NCBI GenBank assembly: GCA_946479705.1
Contig: CAMLHI010000108.1
Location: 1 to 7,109, forward strand
DNA from: an uncultured Oxalobacteraceae bacterium
Lineage (GTDB): Bacteria; Pseudomonadota; Gammaproteobacteria; Burkholderiales; Burkholderiaceae
Direction of reading: 5' to 3'
Length of the DNA: 7,109 bases
How positions within the stretch are numbered: position 1 is the first letter of the stretch; the number at the start of each line of letters is the position of its first letter. The notes beneath the pieces are model-generated. The model was given only the letters and a program-made list of their open reading frames with translations, did not search any database and had not been told where the DNA came from. Positions 1 through 6,447 of this stretch are shown here, in pieces. Both the position numbers and the translations under genes were made by a program.

Positions 1-1599
1 GGCGACCGGGCCGGGCTGGCCGAGCGCGCGCGCGTGGCGGCCGACCTCACCCGCGGCACCGCGCGCGGACGCTACAGCGAGCCCTACGGCGACGCCAAGC
101 GTCCCGCCCTGCTCGACTATCATGTGCCGCTGCGCGCCGGCGCGCGCAGCGGCGGCCTGGTGGCCACCTACAGCCTGCCCCGGCTGCTGGAAGAAACCGT
201 GCCCTGGTGGTTCGCCCAGGACAATGCCATTTCCCTGGTCGACCGCGACGACGCCGTGCTGGCCAAGCGCGCCGCCGCCGGCCCCGGGCGCGGCGTGTAC
301 ACCCACAAGCGCGCGCTCGACCTGCCCGGCGCCACCCTGTTCCTGTACACCGACAGCGTCAAGAGCGCGCCGCGCCTGCTGCCCAACCTGCTGGTCGGCT
401 CGGTGATCCTGCTGGCGCTGGGCCTGCTGGCCAGCCTGGTGGCACTGTGGCGCCACATCGCCCGGCGCCTGGCCGCCGAAGGCGCGCTGCGCCAGCAGAT
501 GGCCTTTCGCACCGCCATGGAAAATTCCCTCGTCACGGGCTTGCGCGCGCGCGACCTCGAAGGCCGCGTCACCTACGTCAACCCGGCCTTCTGCCAGATT
601 GTCGGCCTGCCGCCGGAAGAACTGGTCGGCAAGGCCCCGCCCATGCCCTACTGGGCACCGGAAGCCATGGCCGACTACCAGCAGCGCTTCGCCGCCGTCC
701 TCGCCGGCAATGTCACGCCGCAGTTCGAAACCATCTTCCTGCGTCCGGACGGCCAGCGCATTCCGGTGCTCATCTTCGAAGCCCCTTTGGTCGACAGCGA
801 CGGGCGCCAGACCGGCTGGATGGGCTCGATCCTCGACATTTCCGACCGCAAGCGCGCCGAGGAACTGAACCGCCAGCAGCAGGAAAAACTCCATGCCAGC
901 GCGCGCCTGGCCACCATGGGAGAAATTTCCTCGATGCTGGCGCACGAACTGAACCAGCCGCTGGCCGCCATTTCCAGTTACACAACGGGCGCGCTGAATA
1001 TGATCGAGCGTGCCACCGGCCGCGGCCAGGCGGTCGATGCCGGGATGCTCAAGCCGGCGCTGGAACAGGCCAGCGCACAGGCGCGCCGGGCCGGCCAGAT
1101 CATCCGCAGCGTGCATGAATTCGTCAAGAAGCGCGAACCGGAACGCCAGCCGGTGCAGCTGGCCGAACTGCTCGACGCCATCCTGACCCTGATCGAACTG
1201 CAGACCCGCAAATACTTCGTCAGCCTGCAGATCGCCATCCCGCCCGGGCTGCCGCGCGTGAGCGCCGACCGCATGCTGCTCGAACAGGTGCTGCTGAACC
1301 TGACCCGCAACGCCATCGAAGCCATGCAGGACATCGACCCCGAGCGGCGCGTGCTGCGCATCGAAGCGGTCGAGCAGGACGGCCAGGTAACGGTGGCGGT
1401 GATCGACCAGGGCCACGGCATCGCCGCGGACGTGGCCGAGCGCCTGTTTTCACCCTTCTTTTCGACCAAGGCCGAAGGCATGGGCATGGGCCTGTCGATC
1501 TGCCGCACCGCCATCGAGTTCCACGGCGGCACGCTAACCCACCGCGCCAACCCGAATGGCGGTACGATATTCTCATTTACCTTGCCGGCCCACACCTAA
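1..1599 (+). CDS. PAS-domain membrane sensor histidine kinase (DctS/FixL-like), 5' end outside window
   Basis: This is the sensor of a two-component system; it should autophosphorylate on histidine and pass the phosphate to the regulator encoded just downstream. The frame is open from base 1, so the GTG at 34 is probably internal and the true start lies upstream. Visible order: the end of a probable periplasmic sensor domain (to about 380), one hydrophobic membrane helix (about 382-450), a PAS domain (about 499-849, ending in the usual DISDRKRAEE exit), a HisKA domain with phospho-acceptor His in AHELNQPLAAI (His codon 943-945), then a HATPase domain. The HATPase has an N-box (LLNLTRNAIEAM), G1 (DQGHG), an F-box (FSPFFSTK) and G2 (GMGMGL). 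All catalytic boxes look intact. The H-box and partner regulator resemble the DctS/FixL/TodS type, and DctS-type kinases sense C4-dicarboxylates in other bacteria. The ligand here is unknown and no transporter is in the window. Kinase identity is very sure; the DctS assignment is only a suggestion. Confidence 0.95.
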   Translation, partial: GDRAGLAERARVAADLTRGTARGRYSEPYGDAKRPALLDYHVPLRAGARSGGLVATYSLPRLLEETVPWWFAQDNAISLVDRDDAVLAKRAAAGPGRGVYTHKRALDLPGATLFLYTDSVKSAPRLLPNLLVGSVILLALGLLASLVALWRHIARRLAAEGALRQQMAFRTAMENSLVTGLRARDLEGRVTYVNPAFCQIVGLPPEELVGKAPPMPYWAPEAMADYQQRFAAVLAGNVTPQFETIFLRPDGQRIPVLIFEAPLVDSDGRQTGWMGSILDISDRKRAEELNRQQQEKLHASARLATMGEISSMLAHELNQPLAAISSYTTGALNMIERATGRGQAVDAGMLKPALEQASAQARRAGQIIRSVHEFVKKREPERQPVQLAELLDAILTLIELQTRKYFVSLQIAIPPGLPRVSADRMLLEQVLLNLTRNAIEAMQDIDPERRVLRIEAVEQDGQVTVAVIDQGHGIAADVAERLFSPFFSTKAEGMGMGLSICRTAIEFHGGTLTHRANPNGGTIFSFTLPAHT

Positions 1600-1610
1600 A
1601 ACAACAACCC

Positions 1611-1616
1611 GAGGAG
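1611..1616 (+). promoter_or_regulatory. Ribosome binding site of the response regulator gene
   Basis: GAGGAG lies 8 bases before the ATG at 1625. It fixes that ATG as the start, although the frame stays open upstream to another ATG at 1556 that lies inside the kinase gene. The 25-bp gap between kinase stop and regulator start shows no promoter, so the two genes are probably co-transcribed. Confidence 0.8.
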
Positions 1617-1624
1617 ACCCGCCC

Positions 1625-2209
1625 ATGCTGCACATCGTCGACGATGAAGACGCCATCCGCGATTCGCTGTCCTGGCTGGCCCGTTCGCGCGGCATCGCCG
1701 CCTGCAGCCATGCCACCGCGCGCGCCTTCCTCGACCAGGCCGGGGCCAGCTTCGATGCCGACGGCGACTGCGTGCTGCTCGACGTGCGCATGCCCGACCT
1801 CAATGGCGTGGCGGTGTTCGACCAGTTGAGCGCACGCGGCCTCACGGCCCGCTTGCCGGTGATCTTCCTCACCGGCCACGGCGACGTGCCGATGGCGGTC
1901 GATACCCTCAAGCGCGGCGCCTTCGACTTTTTCGAAAAGCCCTTCAACGACAACCAATTGATGGACCGGGTGGAGGAAGCCCTAGCCGGCTCGCGCCGGG
2001 CCGGCGCCGGCGCGGCCGTGCTGGCGCGCCTGGCCACCCTGTCGGCGCGCGAACGCGAAGTGCTCGACCTGATCCTGGCCGGCAAGCTGAACAAGGTCAT
2101 CGCCGACGAACTGGGCATCAGCATGCGCACGGTGGAAGTGCACCGCTCGCATGTGTTCGACAAGATGCACGTGAAAACTGCGGTCGAGCTGGCCGGCTTG
2201 CTCAAGTGA
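1625..2209 (+). CDS. FixJ/DctR-family response regulator (receiver + LuxR-type HTH)
   Basis: A DNA-binding response regulator of 194 residues, close to the usual FixJ-family length of about 200. The receiver domain (about 1-118) has the acidic pair D6/D7, phospho-acceptor D53 in LLDVRMPDLNG, T83 in FLTGHGD and K105 in FFEKPF. The LFLTGHGDVPMAV-type segment is typical of FixJ, NodW and DctR relatives. A short Ala/Gly/Arg linker (about 121-136) leads to a LuxR/GerE helix-turn-helix (about 138-190), with LSAREREVLDLI and the recognition-helix region ISMRTVEVHRSHV. The start is set by a good GAGGAG site; a longer ORF from 1556 would overlap the kinase end and is unlikely. Given the 25-bp spacing it is almost certainly the partner of the upstream kinase, activated by phosphorylation at D53. 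Target promoters cannot be read from this window, and no obvious symmetric operator is visible nearby. Confidence 0.95.
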   Translation: MLHIVDDEDAIRDSLSWLARSRGIAACSHATARAFLDQAGASFDADGDCVLLDVRMPDLNGVAVFDQLSARGLTARLPVIFLTGHGDVPMAVDTLKRGAFDFFEKPFNDNQLMDRVEEALAGSRRAGAGAAVLARLATLSAREREVLDLILAGKLNKVIADELGISMRTVEVHRSHVFDKMHVKTAVELAGLLK

Positions 2210-2258
2210 TCAAAAGATACTGAACGGAACGGTGCGCGCCTGCCCCTGCGGAAGACGG

Positions 2259-2292
2259 CATAATTTCCAGGCCAAATCCACGAGGGCTGGAA
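2259..2292 (+). promoter_or_regulatory. -10-like hexamer and imperfect hairpin at the DUF3052 gene ribosome binding site
   Basis: The 84-bp gap between the response regulator and the next gene holds CATAAT at 2259-2264 (five of six matches to the sigma-70 -10 consensus), without a recognisable -35 at the right distance. Immediately after it, TTCCAGGCC (2265-2273) and GGGCTGGAA (2284-2292) form an inverted repeat: 9-base arms with one G-G mismatch and a 10-base loop. The right arm takes in most of the likely Shine-Dalgarno GAGGG (2282-2286) and ends one base before the ATG at 2294. It could be an RNA hairpin limiting translation, an operator overlapping the promoter, or chance. No poly-T tract follows, so it is not an intrinsic terminator. 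Confidence 0.35.
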
Positions 2293-2293
2293 G

Positions 2294-2671
2294 ATGAGTG
2301 ACAAGACCATTGCCGACCGGATGTACCTCAAGAACGCCAAGTCGATGGCGATTTTCAACGGCGAAGCCCATCCCGGCGTGAGCGCGCAAATGCCCCAGGC
2401 GCTGCTCGATGCCGGCGGCGAGCAGGCCGACGTGGTGCTGATGTTCGCGCACAATCAGAACGAGCTGGAGAAATACTTCCCGCACGCCTTGCGCCGCCTC
2501 GGCGACAAAGGGTCGCTGTGGATCGCCTTCCTCAAGCAGTCCGCGCCCAAGGCCACCGACCTCACGCGCGACAGCATCGCCAGCTATGCCAAGGAACAGG
2601 GCGCGACCACGGTGGCCATCATGTCGCTCGACAGCGACTGGTCGGCCCTAAGGCTCAAGCGCATCGACTGA
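2294..2671 (+). CDS. DUF3052-family small protein, function unknown
   Basis: A 125-residue, probably cytosolic protein with no signal peptide or membrane segment. It resembles the DUF3052 family. It has an N-terminal KTIADRMYLKNAKSMAIFN-like strand, a central acidic stretch followed by DVVLMFAHNQNELEKYF (about 46-62), a GDKGSLWIAFLKQ strand (about 70-82), TDLTRDSI (about 88-95) and a C-terminal DSDWSALRLKRID. The alternating strands and helices, plus the GSLWI segment, suggest a small Rossmann-like alpha/beta fold, but there is no glycine-rich cofactor motif that would mark it as an enzyme. The start is supported by GAGGG about 7 bases upstream. It may be read from the two-component operon or from its own weak promoter. 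Its last 24 bases overlap the 3' end of queG on the other strand. Family assignment is from memory of conserved segments; no biochemical function is claimed. Confidence 0.85.
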   Translation: MSDKTIADRMYLKNAKSMAIFNGEAHPGVSAQMPQALLDAGGEQADVVLMFAHNQNELEKYFPHALRRLGDKGSLWIAFLKQSAPKATDLTRDSIASYAKEQGATTVAIMSLDSDWSALRLKRID

Positions 2672-3760
2672 GCGGCCGTGGCGTTCCAGCGCCCATTGCA
2701 CATGCTCGCGCACCAGCGCGGACGGATGGTCCAGGCGCGCCAGCAGTGCCGCCACGATGGCCGCGTCGCCGCGCAGGCCCGCCGCCGCATTGCCCAGCCC
2801 AACCGCGATATTGCGCAGCCAGCGTTCGTGCCCGATGCGGCGGATCGCGCTGCCTTCCATGCGCCGGTTGAATTCGTCCTCGGTCCAGCCGAACAGGCCG
2901 ACCAGGTCGGCCTCGCCCAGGCCATGGCGCTCGTCGAAGTCCGGCAGCACGGCGCGCTGGGCAAACTTGTTCCATGGACACACGGTCTGGCAATCGTCGC
3001 AGCCGTACACCCGGTTGCCGATCGATGAACGCAGCTCCAATGGAATACTGCCCTTGAGCTCGATGGTCAGGTAGGAAATGCAGCGCCGCGCATCGAGCTT
3101 GCCTGGACCCAGGATCGCCTGGGTTGGACACACGTCGATGCAGGCCTGGCACTGGCCGCAATGGGCCGCAACCGGCTCATCGACCGGAAGCGGCAGATCG
3201 ACCAAAATCTCGCCGATGAAGAACATCGAACCAGCCTCGCGGTTGAGCAGCAAGGTATGCTTGCCGCGCCAGCCGAGCCCGGCCTGTTCGGCCAGCGGCA
3301 ATTCCATCACCGGCGCCGAATCCGTAAAGACGCGAAAACCCAGTTCGCCGGTGCGTTCGCGGATGCGCTCGGCCAGCTGCTGCAGGCGGTTGCGCAGCAC
3401 CTTGTGATAATCGCGGCCACGCGCATACATCGACACCACCGCCGCGCCGGGCTCGAGCAGGCGCGCGCGTTCCCGCTCGCGCCACGCCTCGCCGGTGGCC
3501 TGCGGCAGATAATCCATGCGCGCGCTGATCACGCGCACCGTGCCCGGCACCAGCTCGGCAGGGCGGGCGCGCTTCATGCCGTGCGTTGCCATATAATCCA
3601 TCTCGCCGTGATGGCCGGCGTCCAGCCAAGCCTGCAAACCGGCTTCCGCATGACGCAGGTCGGCATCGCCGATGCGCACCTCGGCAAAGCCCAATTGCTG
3701 CCCCCACGCCTTGATCGCGCGCGCGAGTTCGTGCAGCTCGGTGGAATCGATGGAAGGCAT
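2648..3760 (-). CDS. queG: Epoxyqueuosine reductase QueG
   Basis: Catalyses the last step of queuosine synthesis, reducing epoxyqueuosine to queuosine at wobble position 34 of tRNAs with GUN anticodons (Asp, Asn, His, Tyr). It is a cytosolic cobalamin-dependent iron-sulfur enzyme. The 370-residue length fits the family. Visible: an N-terminal cobalamin-binding reductase-like domain with FTDSAPVMELPLAEQAGLGW (about 145-164), including the conserved Asp147 proposed as proton donor. Two 4Fe-4S motifs follow: C201/C204/C207/C211 (CGQCQACIDVCP) and C227 with C254/C257/C261 (CDDCQTVCPWN). A HEAT-like C-terminal tail (about 305-360) probably grips the tRNA. All eight cluster cysteines are present, so it should be active. 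The ATG at 3760 gives the usual N-terminus (HELARAIKAWGQQLGF); it has no strong Shine-Dalgarno. It diverges from tsaE across 41 bp, and its TAG stop (2648-2650) lies inside the end of the convergent DUF3052 gene. Confidence 0.97.
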   Translation of the reverse strand: MPSIDSTELHELARAIKAWGQQLGFAEVRIGDADLRHAEAGLQAWLDAGHHGEMDYMATHGMKRARPAELVPGTVRVISARMDYLPQATGEAWRERERARLLEPGAAVVSMYARGRDYHKVLRNRLQQLAERIRERTGELGFRVFTDSAPVMELPLAEQAGLGWRGKHTLLLNREAGSMFFIGEILVDLPLPVDEPVAAHCGQCQACIDVCPTQAILGPGKLDARRCISYLTIELKGSIPLELRSSIGNRVYGCDDCQTVCPWNKFAQRAVLPDFDERHGLGEADLVGLFGWTEDEFNRRMEGSAIRRIGHERWLRNIAVGLGNAAAGLRGDAAIVAALLARLDHPSALVREHVQWALERHGRSVDALEP

Positions 3761-3801
3761 GCGGGCAGCTACAATAAAGACTTAACCCCACATTCTATTC
3801 G
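3761..3801. promoter_or_regulatory. Divergent queG/tsaE intergenic region, probable promoters
   Basis: These 41 bp separate the two divergent start codons and are clearly more AT-rich than the flanking genes, so the promoters probably lie here or overlap the gene starts. On the + strand TACAAT (3770-3775) matches five of six bases of the -10 consensus and would place a transcript start about 20 bases before the tsaE ATG. On the - strand TAGAAT (3797-3792) is a similar candidate for queG. No convincing -35 box was found for either at normal spacing, so the exact promoters remain uncertain. Confidence 0.4.
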
Positions 3802-4287
3802 ATGCCGTCTTTCAAAGCCCACCTCCCCGATGACGAAGCCACCGCCGCCTTGGGCGCCGCGCTGGCGCGCGTGCTCGTGCCCGGCCTGGCCATCCATTTG
3901 CATGGCGACCTCGGCGCCGGCAAGACCGCGCTCACGCGCGCCCTGCTGCAGGCGGCCGGCCACGCCGGCAAGGTCAAGAGCCCGACCTACACCCTGGCCG
4001 AACCCTACCGCATCATGCTCGCCGGGCGTCCCGTCAACGTGATCCACTTCGACCTGTACCGCATGTCCAGCCCGGAAGAGTTCCTCGACGCGGGCTTCCG
4101 CGAAGATTTCAACGGCGACAACATCTGCATCGTCGAATGGCCCGAAAAGGCCGATCCGGTGTTGCCGCCGCCCGACCTGAATGTGGTCCTGCACGTCGCC
4201 GGCAGCGGGCGTGATGTAGAATTGCAAGCGTTGTCCGACCTGGGTCTGTTATGCCTCGACCGTCTCGCATTCGTACCGAAACCGTGA
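3802..4287 (+). CDS. tsaE: tRNA threonylcarbamoyladenosine biosynthesis protein TsaE (ATPase)
   Basis: TsaE is the small P-loop ATPase that works with TsaB and TsaD to install threonylcarbamoyl-adenosine (t6A) at position 37 of ANN-decoding tRNAs; it is essential or nearly so in many bacteria. The 161-residue length is normal. The sequence shows Walker A GDLGAGKT (35-42, Lys41, Thr42), the family motif SPTYTLAEPY (60-69), HFDLYR with Asp84, and IVEWPEKA (110-117, Glu112), all as in characterised members. The ATG at 3802 lacks a clear Shine-Dalgarno site but gives the expected short N-terminus before the first strand. Its last 12 codons overlap the amiC reading frame if amiC starts at 4251, or only 4 bases if amiC starts at GTG 4284. 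The tsaE-amiC pairing is common in proteobacteria. Function is confidently assigned. Confidence 0.97.
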   Translation: MPSFKAHLPDDEATAALGAALARVLVPGLAIHLHGDLGAGKTALTRALLQAAGHAGKVKSPTYTLAEPYRIMLAGRPVNVIHFDLYRMSSPEEFLDAGFREDFNGDNICIVEWPEKADPVLPPPDLNVVLHVAGSGRDVELQALSDLGLLCLDRLAFVPKP

Positions 4288-5618
4288 AGTCCGGCGCTGT
4301 CAGCCGGCGTACCATGCTCAAAGCCGGCGGCACCTTGCTGCTGTCGGTGATACCGCTGCTGCCGGCGCGCGCCGCGCAAATCCTGGCCGTGCGTGTCTGG
4401 CCGGCCGAGGAGTACACCCGCGTCACCCTGGAAAACGATAGCGACCTGAAGGTCAACCACTTCATGGTCACCGATCCGCACCGTCTGGTGGTGGACATCG
4501 AAGGCCTGGAACTGAGTGCCACGCTGAAAAGTCTGGTGGCAAAAATCCAGTCCGGCGATCCCTACATCAAGCAAGTGCGCGTGGCCCAGAACCGTCCCGG
4601 CGTGGTGCGCCTGGTGTTCGACCTGAAGGAAGAGGTCAAGCCGCAGCTGTTCACCCTGGCGCCGGTCGGCAACTACAAGCACCGCCTGATCTTCGACCTG
4701 TATCCGGTGGCCCCGATCGACCCGATTGCCGCCATGATCGAAAAGGGCGAATGGTCGCCGCAGGATGCGCCGGACGGCGTGCCGGCACCGCACGCTCCCG
4801 CGCCCAAGCCGGAAGAGCCGCCGGCCATCGCGAAAGTCGCCCCCGGCGCGGAACCAAAACCACCGGTACGGGTCGAACCTCACACAGAACCCAAGCTGGG
4901 CAAGGTGGTGCGCATGATCACCATCGCGCTCGATCCCGGCCATGGCGGTGAAGACCCGGGCGCCATCGGCGCGGCAGGCAGCCGTGAAAAGGATCTGGTG
5001 CTGCAGATTGCCAAGCGGCTCAAGTTCAAGCTGGAAGAATTACCGAATTTCCGCGTCATGCTCACGCGCGACGGCGACTTTTTCGTACCGCTCGGCACCC
5101 GCGTGGAAAAGGCGCGCAAGGTCGATGCCGACCTGTTCGTGTCGCTGCATGCGGACGCCTTTGTCGAGCCGAGCGCGCGCGGTTCCTCGGTGTTCGTGCT
5201 GTCCGAAAAAGGCGCCACGTCCACGGCCGCGCGCTGGCTGGCCAACAAGGAAAACCTGGCCGACTCGATCGGCGGCGTGAACATCAAGCAGCAGGACCGG
5301 CAGCTCGCCAGCGTGCTGCTGGACTTGTCGACGACGGCGCAGATCAACGACAGCATGAAGCTGGGCAAAGCCGTGCTGGGCGAAATCGGCGGCATCGCGC
5401 GCCTGCACAAGGGTGCGGTCGAACAGGCCGGTTTTGCCGTGCTCAAGGCGCCCGACATTCCATCGATCCTGATCGAAACGGCATTTATTTCGAACCCTGA
5501 AGAAGAAGCCCGCCTGCGCGATAATGGCTACCAGGACCAGATTGCCGATGCCATCACCAAGGGCATCAAACGCTATTTCGCCCGCAATCCGCCGCTGGCC
5601 AAGGGCCGGCTCAGCTGA
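4251..5618 (+). CDS. amiC: N-acetylmuramoyl-L-alanine amidase AmiC (Tat-exported, AMIN + Amidase_3)
   Basis: A periplasmic zinc amidase that cuts the bond between N-acetylmuramic acid and L-alanine in peptidoglycan, used to split septal wall during cell separation. The 455 residues begin with a twin-arginine signal (SRRTMLK at 18-24, hydrophobic run about 25-37, likely cleavage after ARA at 39-41). An AMIN domain (about 44-150), which targets AmiC to the septum, comes next. A Pro/Ala/Glu-rich linker (about 170-215) leads to the Amidase_3 domain (about 222-445). Zinc ligands are His231 (LDPGHGG), Glu246 (SREKDL) and His300 (SLHADAF); catalytic Glu409 is in LIETAFISN. The stretch of about 310-395 contains the region that in E. 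coli AmiC acts as an autoinhibitory helix released by NlpD-type activators (family knowledge). Two starts are possible: ATG 4251, with only a GGG at 4242-4244 upstream, or GTG 4284, which overlaps the tsaE stop as GTGA. Both keep the Tat motif. Confidence 0.96.
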   Translation: MPRPSRIRTETVKSGAVSRRTMLKAGGTLLLSVIPLLPARAAQILAVRVWPAEEYTRVTLENDSDLKVNHFMVTDPHRLVVDIEGLELSATLKSLVAKIQSGDPYIKQVRVAQNRPGVVRLVFDLKEEVKPQLFTLAPVGNYKHRLIFDLYPVAPIDPIAAMIEKGEWSPQDAPDGVPAPHAPAPKPEEPPAIAKVAPGAEPKPPVRVEPHTEPKLGKVVRMITIALDPGHGGEDPGAIGAAGSREKDLVLQIAKRLKFKLEELPNFRVMLTRDGDFFVPLGTRVEKARKVDADLFVSLHADAFVEPSARGSSVFVLSEKGATSTAARWLANKENLADSIGGVNIKQQDRQLASVLLDLSTTAQINDSMKLGKAVLGEIGGIARLHKGAVEQAGFAVLKAPDIPSILIETAFISNPEEEARLRDNGYQDQIADAITKGIKRYFARNPPLAKGRLS

Positions 5619-5634
5619 CACCAAGACAAACAAG

Positions 5635-5639
5635 AAGGA
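5635..5639 (+). promoter_or_regulatory. Ribosome binding site of the mutarotase gene
   Basis: AAGGA lies 7 bases before the ATG at 5647 and decides the start over upstream in-frame codons that lie within amiC. The 28-bp gap after amiC shows neither terminator nor promoter, consistent with read-through from amiC. Confidence 0.75.
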
Positions 5640-5646
5640 AATTCGC

Positions 5647-6447
5647 ATGACCGCAATCGCGATGGTCGACTTTGGCTCGCTCCCGGCTGTCCAGATCACC
5701 GCCCCGGATGGCGCCGAAGCCATCGTCACGCTGTACGGCGCCCAGCTGGTAGCGTGGAAGGCGGACGGCGCCGAACGCCTGTTCTGCAGCGCCCGTTCGG
5801 CGCTGGACGGCAGCCGCGCCATCCGCGGCGGCGTTCCGGTCATCTTTCCCCAATTCGCCGAGCGCGGCCGCGGCATGCGCCACGGTTTCGCCCGCATCAG
5901 CAACTGGCGCATGACCCACAGCGGCCTGACCGAAGGCGCCGCCTTCGCCCGTTTCACGCTCACCCGCGCCGACCTGCCGCCGGTGCTGGCGCGCTCCTGG
6001 CCGCACGACTTCGTGCTGACCCTGCGCGTGACCGTGCGCGGTCCGGAGCTGCGCATCGGACTGGACGTGCACAACAACGCCAGCGACAGTTTCGAGTTCG
6101 CCAGCGCACTGCACAGCTATTTCCTGGTGGAGGAATTGAGCAAGGTACGGATCGGCGGGGTGCAGGAAGGCGAGCTGCGCCTGGAAGACAAGATCGACCA
6201 GATTTTCAGCAATATCGACGGCCCCATCACCATCAGCGCGCCGGGCAGCCGCCTGCGCCTGGAGCAAAGCGGCTTTCGCGATGCGGTAGTGTGGAATCCG
6301 GGCGCGGCCGATGCGGCAGCCCTGTCGGACATGGAAGACCAGGAATACCGCCGCTTCGTGTGCGTGGAAGCGGCGCTGATCGAACCCTACGAGATCGCCC
6401 CCGGCACGGCCTGGCACGGCGAGCACGTCATCACGCTGGAAACCTAG
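5647..6447 (+). CDS. yeaD: D-hexose-6-phosphate mutarotase (YeaD family, aldose 1-epimerase fold)
   Basis: Cytosolic enzyme predicted to interconvert the alpha and beta anomers of glucose-6-phosphate and related hexose-6-phosphates. At 266 residues it is slightly shorter than some members of about 290, but looks complete. The galactose-mutarotase-like beta-sandwich carries family motifs: RGGVPVIFPQF (60-70) with an arginine expected to help bind phosphate, RHGFAR (78-83) with His79, SALHSYF (153-159) with His156, and FVCVEAALI (237-245) with Glu241, the probable general base. The segment KIDQIFSN (182-189) matches the usual D.IY/IF element. The start at 5647 has an AAGGA site at 5635-5639; a second ATG at 5662 is possible but would trim the first strand. 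It probably shares a transcript with amiC. Its TAG stop overlaps the stop of the convergent carbonic anhydrase gene. Substrate specificity is inferred from family. Confidence 0.93.
   Translation: MTAIAMVDFGSLPAVQITAPDGAEAIVTLYGAQLVAWKADGAERLFCSARSALDGSRAIRGGVPVIFPQFAERGRGMRHGFARISNWRMTHSGLTEGAAFARFTLTRADLPPVLARSWPHDFVLTLRVTVRGPELRIGLDVHNNASDSFEFASALHSYFLVEELSKVRIGGVQEGELRLEDKIDQIFSNIDGPITISAPGSRLRLEQSGFRDAVVWNPGAADAAALSDMEDQEYRRFVCVEAALIEPYEIAPGTAWHGEHVITLET
6444..6447. other. CTAG palindrome serving as stop codon on both strands
   Basis: On the + strand TAG at 6445-6447 ends the mutarotase; on the - strand TAG (complement of 6444-6446) ends the carbonic anhydrase. The two genes therefore meet with a 4-bp overlap and no intergenic bases. 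No hairpin with T tract is seen close to this point. Confidence 0.95.

Noticed and set aside
34..36. GTG at 34 as the true start of the histidine kinase
   Set aside because: The frame is open back to base 1, no Shine-Dalgarno precedes the GTG, and starting there would remove the first membrane segment and most of the expected sensor domain.
207..1118. A 303-codon + strand frame inside the histidine kinase gene
   Set aside because: It is an out-of-frame shadow of the kinase, very rich in Arg, Pro and Ala, with no start signal or motif.
1573..2454. A 293-codon - strand frame opposite the response regulator
   Set aside because: It is Ser/Arg/Ala-rich antisense shadow of a GC-rich gene with a clear receiver and HTH; no independent evidence of coding.
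3161..4042. A 293-codon + strand frame across the start of queG and tsaE
   Set aside because: It overlaps two genes with complete catalytic motifs, reads as repetitive His/Arg/Ala/Pro sequence, and has no ribosome binding site or recognisable domain.
4758..4896. Pro/Ala/Glu-rich coding stretch in amiC considered as a possible repeat or foreign insertion
   Set aside because: It lies exactly between the AMIN and Amidase_3 domains, where AmiC proteins normally have a variable flexible linker, and it shows no exact DNA repeats.
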